Origin: Chelatococcus sambhunathii
Lineage (GTDB): Bacteria; Pseudomonadota; Alphaproteobacteria; Rhizobiales; Methylopilaceae
Direction of reading: 5' to 3'
DNA: 46,775 nucleotides
NCBI GenBank assembly: GCA_031316315.1
Contig: JADBEO010000033.1
Location: 1-46,775 of the forward strand
Each line of letters starts with the position of its first letter. The stretch's first letter is position 1. Positions 40,924 to 46,775 of this stretch are shown one piece after another. The translations under genes and the position numbers were made by a program. A model generated the notes under the pieces. That model ran no database searches. It worked only from the letters and a program-made list of their open reading frames with translations, and was not told the DNA's origin.

Positions 40924-41895
40924 TCAGAGCGGCCCCGCCTTCTTGAGTAGCGCCCCGACGCGCAGACGCTCGGCCGCCAGGAAGGTCTGGAAGGCGTCGG
41001 CAGGCTGGAACAGATCGACCCAATAGCGTTGTTTCATGAGCTCGATCCATCCGGGCGTCCGCACGACCCGGGCGATCGCTTCGCCATATCGGTCGATGAG
41101 CGTCCGGCCGACCGCGTCCCGGCTCACGACACCCCTCCAGTTGAGATGCGCGACGTCCAGGCCGGCTTCCTTCAACGTCGGTATATCGAGGCCTTCGGCG
41201 CGCTCGGGCGAGGCGAGGGCCAGCGCGCGCAGCGTTCCGCCCTTGATCTGGGCGACGAACTCGATCAGCGCCCCGGTCGCGACGGTGGTCTTGCCCTGCA
41301 GGGCGGCGTTCGAGGCCTCCGCCGACGTTCCGAATGGGCGATAGTCGAGCCGATGAATGTCGCCTCCGGCCGCTTCGGTGACGCGCAGCGCCAGCTGGTG
41401 GTCGGCGCTGCCCTTGCCGCGTCCCGTCCAGGAGATTGCGCCTGCGTCCTTGCGAATCGACTCAGCGAGCTCCTGCATGCTTCGAAGCTTCGAATCCGCG
41501 CGAACCACGAGAGGCAGATGCTCTCCGAGCACCCGGCAGAGCGGGTGGCTGCGGTCGAGCAGGTCGCCGGCGTTGGCGACCTGCAGCCCGCCGATCGTGG
41601 AGAGCCCCACCACCATCAGCGCGGCGCGCGGCCGCTTGCCCGAGAGGAAGCTGTCGAGGGCGTCCTGGTCGCGCGGCACGTTGATCGGCATCGCGCGGGG
41701 CGTCAGCTTCGTGAGGGCGAGGCCTTCGGCGATCGCGCGGGCCAGCTGATCCTGTCCGTCGCCCGGCGGCCCGCCTGCGAGCACCTCGAGCCCCGCCAGC
41801 TGACCGAGCGCGGGGGAGGGAGAAAGCGCCAGCGCGGCGGCGGCGCCGCTCAGGACCTCGCGCCTGCCCGGTCCGCTGCGCGCCGCTGCCGTCAT
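40924..41895 (-). CDS. orphan Bug/TctC-family periplasmic binding protein
   Basis: A 323-residue periplasmic solute-binding protein of the tripartite tricarboxylate (Bug) family. A twin-Arg (GRREVLSGAAAALAL) precedes a hydrophobic stretch, so Tat export is plausible. The body has weak but recognisable Bug features: LEVLAGGPPGDGQDQLARAIAEGL, GAISWTGRGKGSADHQLAL, LDYRPFGTSAEASNAALQGKT and IPTLKEAGLDVAHLNWRGVV. No TctA or TctB membrane genes are present. It is coupled by an ATGA overlap to the proline-rich secreted protein and ends the lut-like operon. The ligand is unknown; a link with lanthanide or methanol physiology is inferred only from the operon. Confidence 0.8.
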   Translation of the reverse strand: MTAAARSGPGRREVLSGAAAALALSPSPALGQLAGLEVLAGGPPGDGQDQLARAIAEGLALTKLTPRAMPINVPRDQDALDSFLSGKRPRAALMVVGLSTIGGLQVANAGDLLDRSHPLCRVLGEHLPLVVRADSKLRSMQELAESIRKDAGAISWTGRGKGSADHQLALRVTEAAGGDIHRLDYRPFGTSAEASNAALQGKTTVATGALIEFVAQIKGGTLRALALASPERAEGLDIPTLKEAGLDVAHLNWRGVVSRDAVGRTLIDRYGEAIARVVRTPGWIELMKQRYWVDLFQPADAFQTFLAAERLRVGALLKKAGPL

Positions 41896-42779
41896 TGCGT
41901 CTGTTTCAGATGGGACTGGATCTCGCGGCCGAGATCGAAGGCGCGCTGCTCGAGGATCACGGGCGTCTCGCAGACATAGGTAAGGCTCTGCGAGCGCTCC
42001 TCATAGATCCGCGTGTCCCAGTTCAGCTGCTCCTGCTCCTTCAGCGCCTCGGGCGAGTTCTGGGACGCCATGTCCTGAGGCTTTTCGGCGATGCGCAGGC
42101 TTTCGGATTTGATCCGTTCGGCGAGGCTCCGTTGCTTCTGCGAATAGCGCTCGATGCCGGCCATGATCTGTGAGCGCTGGGAGTTGAGCTCGTCGAACAC
42201 CCCCGCGAAAAGCAGCGTCAGCTTCTCGTCCGCCTTGTCGCCGGCGTCCTTGGCGAGTTTGGCGATCGCCTCCTTGGCGTCCTCCATCTTGGTCCGGCGC
42301 GCGACAAGGATGTCGACGAGGTCGTCGACCTGCGGGTCGTCGCGCCATTTCTTCATGGCGTCCTCAAGCGGCGGGCCGGCCCACATCTGACCGTAGCTCA
42401 TGGTCGGCACCTTGACCTGGACGCAGGGCCAGTCCGGGTCCTGCGCCGCGGCCTTCTGGCCCGGCTGCTGCGCTCGAGGCGCATCGCGAGGCGGCAGCGG
42501 CGTCTTCGGCCCGCCCTCTTCGCCGCCGGCGCTCGCCCCGGGCTGCGGCGCCCGCGGCGTATCGCGTGGCGGCAACGGCCTCTTCGGTCCGGGCTGCGCA
42601 GCCGGCGTCTGCGCGCCGGGGCCAGAGGACGGTCCGGGCGGCGTCGGCGCAAGCACCGGCGTGTCGGGGCTGAGACCGCCCTGGCCGGCGGCCCCGCCCT
42701 GCGCGGCCGCGAGCGAGACGCTGGACAGCAGCGCCGCGGCGGCGAGGCTGAAGCGGAGCGGTTGCGGACGGATCGTCAT
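41892..42779 (-). CDS. secreted proline-rich/coiled-coil protein of lut-like operon
   Basis: A 295-residue protein of unknown function. The signal peptide is residues 1-26 (LAAAQGG). Residues 36-112 are rich in Pro, Gly and Ala and contain two copies of an 18-residue unit around PLPPRD (residues 63-80 and 89-106). The C-terminal part from about residue 115 is mainly charged helix, probably coiled coil (KKWRDDPQVDDLVDIL, QRSQIMAGIERYSQKQRS). Cys119 and a late Cys in TYVCETP could form a disulfide. ATG 42779 is the only start followed by a signal sequence. It lies downstream of the permease gene and overlaps the Bug gene by four bases. It may be the exported protein that accompanies the lut genes in Methylobacterium. 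Confidence 0.75.
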   Translation of the reverse strand: MTIRPQPLRFSLAAAALLSSVSLAAAQGGAAGQGGLSPDTPVLAPTPPGPSSGPGAQTPAAQPGPKRPLPPRDTPRAPQPGASAGGEEGGPKTPLPPRDAPRAQQPGQKAAAQDPDWPCVQVKVPTMSYGQMWAGPPLEDAMKKWRDDPQVDDLVDILVARRTKMEDAKEAIAKLAKDAGDKADEKLTLLFAGVFDELNSQRSQIMAGIERYSQKQRSLAERIKSESLRIAEKPQDMASQNSPEALKEQEQLNWDTRIYEERSQSLTYVCETPVILEQRAFDLGREIQSHLKQTQ

Positions 42780-42850
42780 GCCAGAGCGAACTCCCGGACT
42801 GTCGCGGCTTTCCCGGTGAGGGCCGGAGCCATCTGTTCTCTTGACGCGCC

Positions 42851-43711
42851 TCACTTGGCGGCGTCGGGTCCGCCGCGGCGCGCGGTCAGACCCGTGGAGG
42901 GATCGTAGGCCAGAACGGCCGCGGTCAGGAAGACCGCCGAACAGCCCGCGACCACCGCCAGCGCGGTCCATTCGATCTGTCCGTAAAGCGCAAAGCGGAT
43001 CAGCTCGACCGCGTGGGTGAACGGATTGTACGTGCAGATGTAGTAAAGCCACTCGCTCGACTGCTGGACCCGCCACAGCGGATAGAGCGCGGACGAGGCG
43101 AAGAACATCGGGAAGATCACGAAGTTCATCACGCTCGCGAAATTCTCGAGCTGCTTGAACACCGAAGACATGGCGAGGCCCATCGCGCCGAGCATGAAGC
43201 CGGTCAGGATCAGCGCGGGCAGAACGTAGAGATAGCCCATCGCATCGTCCGGCCGCACGTCCCAGAAATAGGCGACGAGCAGGAAGGCGTAGACCTGAAG
43301 CAGCGAAACGGCGATGCCCGCGACGAGCTTGGACACCAGCAAAAACCAGCGCGGATAGGGGCTGACGAGCAGGATCCGCATGGCGCCGACCTCTCGGTCG
43401 TAGACCATCGACAGCGATGATTGCAGCCCGTTGAACAGCTGGATCATCGCCATCAGACCGGGCGCGATGTAGACCTCATAGAGGATGTAGGTCTCGTAAG
43501 GCGGAATGATCGAGACGCCGAGCGTCGCGCGGAAGCCGGCGGCGAAGATAAACAGCCAGACGAGCGGCCGCACCAGCGCCGACAGAAAGCGGCCGCGTTG
43601 GTGCAGGAAGCGCAGGCTCTCGCGCCATACGATGCCGCCGAGACAGACGAGATAGCCCGAGGCCGTGACGCCGCGATGCGGACGGAGCGGGACGTCGGCG
43701 ACCGCGCTCAT
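42851..43711 (-). CDS. ABC-2 type permease, PQQ/lanthanide system (LutF-like)
   Basis: Membrane subunit (286 residues, about six helices) of an ABC transporter of the type tied to PQQ-dependent alcohol dehydrogenases. Features are VRPLVWLFIFAAGFRATLG, the ABC-2 helix pattern, GAMRILLVSPYPRWFLL and FASSALYPLW, followed by a C-terminal helix pair. It overlaps the ATPase gene by four bases (43708-43711). ABC-2 permeases are usually exporters, but the homologous gene in Methylobacterium belongs to the lut lanthanide-uptake cluster. The direction of transport is therefore uncertain. Confidence 0.88.
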   Translation of the reverse strand: MSAVADVPLRPHRGVTASGYLVCLGGIVWRESLRFLHQRGRFLSALVRPLVWLFIFAAGFRATLGVSIIPPYETYILYEVYIAPGLMAMIQLFNGLQSSLSMVYDREVGAMRILLVSPYPRWFLLVSKLVAGIAVSLLQVYAFLLVAYFWDVRPDDAMGYLYVLPALILTGFMLGAMGLAMSSVFKQLENFASVMNFVIFPMFFASSALYPLWRVQQSSEWLYYICTYNPFTHAVELIRFALYGQIEWTALAVVAGCSAVFLTAAVLAYDPSTGLTARRGGPDAAK

Positions 43712-44478
43712 GCTGACGCCTTTCTCGGTTCCGGGGTCTCGCCCACGATCGACATGAAGGCGGCGCCGACGTCTTCCGTCTTGGCGCGCGCGCAGAGCTC
43801 CTGCGGCGTGCCGCGGGCCATCACCTTGCCCTGATGCAGCACGACGACGCGATCCGCGGCGGCGATCTCGTCGGTCAGGTGCGTCGCCCAGAGGACCCCG
43901 ATCCCGTCCTGCTGAATCAGGCGCCGCACCTCTTCGAGCAGGGTTCGCCGCGAGCCGATGTCGAGGCCGGTGGTGGGCTCGTCGAGCAGCAGCAAGCTCG
44001 GACCATGGAGCAGAGCGCGAGCGATCTCGACGCGGCGCATCTGGCCGCCCGACAGGGCGCGGACCTTGTCCTTGGCGCGCTCGGCGAGGTTGACGCGGGT
44101 GAGGGCCGCCTCCGCGCGTCGCTTGGCCTCGCCGCGGCCGATGCCGTGCAGGGCGGCGTGATAGAGGAGGTTCTGCTGGACCGTGAGCTCGAGGTCGAGC
44201 GTGCGCGCTTGGAACACGACGCCGAGCTGCGACAGCGCCTTGGCGGGCGTGCGGCGGACGTCGTAACCGAGCACGCGGATCGAGCCGGAGCGGTTGTTGT
44301 AGAGGCGGGTGATCAGCGAGAACAGCGTGGTCTTGCCCGCGCCGTTCTGGCCGACAAGCGCCGTGAAGGCCCCGGCCGGGGCCTCCAGCGAGACGTCGTC
44401 GAGCGCCTTCTTGGACCCGAAAGCGTGCGTGACCCCTTCGACGCTCAGCGCCGCCGTCACAGTCGTGCTCTCCGTCAC
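43708..44478 (-). CDS. ABC transporter ATPase, PQQ/lanthanide system (LutE-like)
   Basis: ATP-binding subunit of 256 residues. Walker A GQNGAGKT lies at residues 43-50, a Q-loop in VVFQARTL, the signature LSGGQMRR, Walker B LLLLDEPT and the H-loop WATHL. The pattern matches the ABC ATPase family of PQQ-dependent alcohol dehydrogenase systems. It is coupled to the permease. The gene order binding protein, beta-propeller, ATPase, permease equals lutA, lutB, lutE, lutF as I recall it from Methylobacterium extorquens. Confidence 0.92.
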   Translation of the reverse strand: MTESTTVTAALSVEGVTHAFGSKKALDDVSLEAPAGAFTALVGQNGAGKTTLFSLITRLYNNRSGSIRVLGYDVRRTPAKALSQLGVVFQARTLDLELTVQQNLLYHAALHGIGRGEAKRRAEAALTRVNLAERAKDKVRALSGGQMRRVEIARALLHGPSLLLLDEPTTGLDIGSRRTLLEEVRRLIQQDGIGVLWATHLTDEIAAADRVVVLHQGKVMARGTPQELCARAKTEDVGAAFMSIVGETPEPRKASA

Positions 44479-44569
44479 TTTGCGGCCGTCGCCGTCATGA
44501 TGCGGCGCTCCCTTCGCGCTCTTCGTGTTCGGCGCGTGATGTAACGCATTCCCGGGCGCAGTCGAGCGA
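44479..44569 (-). other. short gap between beta-propeller and ATPase genes
   Basis: A 91-base gap in the lut-like operon. Nothing distinct was seen, and no T-tract hairpin, so transcription may run through. Confidence 0.3.
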
Positions 44570-45562
44570 TCAGGGGATCGCCACGACGCCCCAGGGTCCG
44601 CGACCGACGGCGACCGACTTGGTCACCTTCATGCTCGCGACGTCGATGATCGAGACGTCGTTGGAGTTGCCGTTGGTCGTGTAAAGGGTCTTCTCGTCCG
44701 GCGAGAACGCCAGTTGCCAGACGCGCTGGCCAACCAGCAGGTACTTCTTGATCTCGAACGTCTTGACGTCGACCACGGCCACCCGGTTCGCCGGGCCGAG
44801 GGCGACGAAGGCGGTCGAGCCGTCCTTGCTGATGCGGATGCCGACCGGCTGGATCGCCTCGGCGTTTACGCCCGGGATCTCGAAGTTCAGCTTCTTGACC
44901 ACCTCGTGCTTGGCGTTCTCGATGATCGAGACGGTGCCGCCGACCTCGGCGGAGACCCAGGTGTATTTGCCGTCGGGGGTGAACTGCGCGACGCGCGGGC
45001 GGGTGTCGACAAGCACGTTCTCGACGATCTGCTTGGTCGAGGTGTCGATGAAATGGGCCATGCTGGTCGTCTCGGAGGTGTTGACCAGCACCTTGCCGTC
45101 CGGACTGATGCCCATGCCTTCCGGCTCGACGCCGACCGGGATCTCGCCGAGCACCTGGCCTGATTGCGTATCGACGATTGTGACGAGAGCGTCGTCCTCG
45201 TTCGCGATGTAGAGCGGGTTCCCGGACGGGTGGAGCACGAACAGCTCCGGATCCGGCCCCGAGGGCAGGGTCCTGATCAGCTTGTAGTCGTTCGGGTCGT
45301 AGACCTCGACGCGGTTGTCGTCGCTCGCGCAGATATAGATGAGCTTGTTGTCCGGGCTCGCGATCAGGCCGCGCGGCCGGCGGCCGGTCTTCACCGTCGC
45401 CAGCACCTTGAGGCTGTCGCTGTCGAGCACGGTCATGTTGTGATCGCGCTCGTTGGTGACGAAGAGCTTGCCGGCCTCGGCGGGCGCAGTCGCGGCGAGA
45501 AGCCCGGCGAGAACCGTGCCGGCGAGCGCGAGCGCTGCGGTCGGACGAGGGGCGTTGGACAT
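44570..45562 (-). CDS. secreted YVTN/YncE-like beta-propeller, PQQ-system associated (LutB-like)
   Basis: A 330-residue exported beta-propeller (signal peptide cleaved near PAEA/GKLF, about residue 30). Repeats of some 40 residues are visible (LFVTNERDHNMTVLDSDSL, LIYICASDDNRVEVYDP, PLYIANEDDALVTIVDT, TLYTTNGNSNDVSIIDV), each ending in an Asp-rich turn, giving about seven blades. This is the PQQ-dependent catabolism-associated beta-propeller family. Lying between the binding protein and the ATPase, it may act as a periplasmic partner of the transporter. Whether the many surface Asp/Glu turns bind metal cannot be told from sequence. Confidence 0.9.
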   Translation of the reverse strand: MSNAPRPTAALALAGTVLAGLLAATAPAEAGKLFVTNERDHNMTVLDSDSLKVLATVKTGRRPRGLIASPDNKLIYICASDDNRVEVYDPNDYKLIRTLPSGPDPELFVLHPSGNPLYIANEDDALVTIVDTQSGQVLGEIPVGVEPEGMGISPDGKVLVNTSETTSMAHFIDTSTKQIVENVLVDTRPRVAQFTPDGKYTWVSAEVGGTVSIIENAKHEVVKKLNFEIPGVNAEAIQPVGIRISKDGSTAFVALGPANRVAVVDVKTFEIKKYLLVGQRVWQLAFSPDEKTLYTTNGNSNDVSIIDVASMKVTKSVAVGRGPWGVVAIP

Positions 45563-45614
45563 CGAGGTTTCTCCCTGGCGCGGCTTCTGGCGCCGCGTCT
45601 TGCTTGGTCGCGCC

Positions 45615-46775
45615 TCACGGCGCGGGGAATTTGCACTGACTTTCCGGTTTGTCGAAGCCGATCGTATCGAGCGGGTTCACCTGGTGAAGGAAGCCCTCCT
45701 GCGGCGCCGCCGCGACGAGAGCCTCGGCAGAGGTCAGTACGATCGGCTGCCTGAGCTGGTTGTCCCAAGGGCGGTATGAAAACGAGCCGCCCTTGAAGCC
45801 CGCGAGCTCGAAAGTCGGTCCGAAGATGAACTCACGGAGCTTCTTCACGTCGTTGGTGCGTGTCCGCGCCGCCGCTTCGCCGACGGTCCGCATGGCGAGC
45901 CACATCTGGAAGTCGAGGGCGCGCATGCCGCGCTTCGCTTGCCGCGCAAAGCGGTTCTGGATCTGCTCGGCGCCCCAGCCGGTCACCGTGACGCTCCAGG
46001 TCGTCGGGGTGAGGCCGGACGTGCCGACGGTCGGCCGCGGGTCCCAGCTGCGATAGCCGATCAGGGGGCCGAACTCCCCAAGCTCGTCCGCCAGCACGAT
46101 GACGTCGTAGGACTTGCCCTGCGTGAAGACGGGAATGATGTCGTTGCCCGTCTCGCGCGCGTCGGGGCCGAAGTTCCACACCCGCTCGTCGACGATCTTG
46201 CCGCCGAACTTCTTCGCGGAGCGCTTGACCGCTTCGGCGTAGAGCCTGTCGGCGTCGGTCCGGCCGGTGAGCAGCAGCCAGCTCACCCAGCGCTTCGAGA
46301 CGAGGTACTGGGCGAGCGCGTCCGTGAGCATCGCGCGGCTCGGCGCGGTGTGCAGCACATTGGCCCGGCAGTCCTTGCCGCGCAGGCTGTCGTCTGTGTC
46401 GCCGGCGTTGAACAGGATGACGTCCTTGCCCTTCGCGGCGTCCGCCATCTTGACCAGCTGGTCCGGCGGCACCGCGAGCAGGATGAACTTCGCCCCGCTG
46501 TCGAGGATTTTCTGGAAGGCCGGCATCGGGTCCTCGCCGTGCGGCACGAGTTCGCGCGCGACGAGCTTGAAGTCCTGCTTGAGGAACCTGCCGGTGGTGT
46601 TGTTGTCCGTCACGCCGAGATCCGCCCCGGCGATCCCGTCGTCGGCCGGAGGAATGGTCACGATGTTGTTCCACCAAGGCGGATCCGGCGGAAACTGCCG
46701 AAGGACGCCGAAGGTGAACTCCATCGGGGGAGGCGCGTTCTTCGGCGCGGGGCCGGGGGTCTTCGGAGCTTCGGG
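45615..46775 (-). CDS. ABC transporter substrate-binding protein, PQQ/lanthanide system (LutA-like), 5' end outside window
   Basis: Periplasmic binding protein of the PQQ-dependent alcohol dehydrogenase ABC family. The recognisable core has WWNNIVTIPPADDGIAGADLG, VTDNNTTGRFLKQDF, LFNAGDTDDSLRG, VLHTAPSRAMLTDALAQYL and AMRTVGEAAAR. An ATG exists at 46724, but the frame stays open to the window edge through a Pro-rich stretch (PKTPGPAPKNAPPP). The signal peptide must lie beyond it, so I treat the gene as truncated by the edge. It is first of the visible lut-like genes, 52 bases before the beta-propeller. Confidence 0.88.
   Translation of the reverse strand, partial: PEAPKTPGPAPKNAPPPMEFTFGVLRQFPPDPPWWNNIVTIPPADDGIAGADLGVTDNNTTGRFLKQDFKLVARELVPHGEDPMPAFQKILDSGAKFILLAVPPDQLVKMADAAKGKDVILFNAGDTDDSLRGKDCRANVLHTAPSRAMLTDALAQYLVSKRWVSWLLLTGRTDADRLYAEAVKRSAKKFGGKIVDERVWNFGPDARETGNDIIPVFTQGKSYDVIVLADELGEFGPLIGYRSWDPRPTVGTSGLTPTTWSVTVTGWGAEQIQNRFARQAKRGMRALDFQMWLAMRTVGEAAARTRTNDVKKLREFIFGPTFELAGFKGGSFSYRPWDNQLRQPIVLTSAEALVAAAPQEGFLHQVNPLDTIGFDKPESQCKFPAP

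Noticed and set aside
1..46775. CRISPR arrays, tRNA/rRNA genes, insertion sequences, prophage
   Set aside because: No regularly spaced direct repeats, no cloverleaf or rRNA-like sequence and no transposase or integrase motifs were recognised. The repeats present are isolated palindromes.

Overview
The window is GC-rich, densely packed DNA from an aerobic methylotrophic alphaproteobacterium, most likely of the order Hyphomicrobiales. This rests on gene content: a lanthanide-type methanol dehydrogenase (xoxF), the tetrahydromethanopterin (H4MPT) and methylofuran route from formaldehyde to formate (mtdB, mch, fhcBADC and many cofactor genes), and a Calvin-cycle cbb operon. Genus is not decidable from sequence alone.

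Layout. 1-2401: a MoxR ATPase (minus, reaching the left edge) diverges from a 6-phosphogluconate dehydrogenase. 2483-11751: a minus-strand tripartite RND efflux operon (NodT-type outer-membrane lipoprotein, adaptor, two RND pumps of the MdtB/MdtC kind). 11885-16534: fbp-cbbP-rpe-cbbY on the minus strand, divergent from a cbbR-type LysR gene, with no RuBisCO genes in view. 16614-16967: a stand-alone receiver protein.

16977-35729 is a C1-cofactor island of 21 genes. One minus-strand operon holds mfnD-mfnF-folB-folK. A plus-strand HisA-like gene stands alone. A long minus-strand operon follows: beta-RFAP synthase, mtdB, ATP-grasp (Orf17-like), mch, RimK-like ATP-grasp (Orf7-like) and CitG-like (Orf5-like). 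Divergent from it is the plus-strand operon pcd-like-fhcB-fhcA-fhcD-fhcC. Then come a Uma2-type nuclease and a minus-strand operon of mfnE, a DHPS-like gene, DUF447 and mfnB. Together these oxidise methylene-H4MPT to formate and make much of the two cofactors needed. fae, dmrA and an obvious mfnC are not in the window.

36085-46775 is a lanthanide/PQQ methanol-oxidation island. It holds a secreted metallo-hydrolase, xoxF, xoxJ and a CXXCW-motif protein on the plus strand. Converging on them is a minus-strand set whose order (binding protein, beta-propeller, ATPase, permease) resembles the lut lanthanide-uptake genes of Methylobacterium. It ends in a proline-rich secreted protein and an orphan Bug/TctC binding protein. 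xoxG is missing from its usual place between xoxF and xoxJ.

Many neighbouring genes overlap by 4 nt (ATGA or GTGA), so translational coupling is widespread. Three kinds of palindromic intergenic repeat occur. One of them is a two-hairpin element present twice in opposite orientation, each time inside an operon. No tRNA, rRNA, CRISPR array or insertion sequence was recognised.
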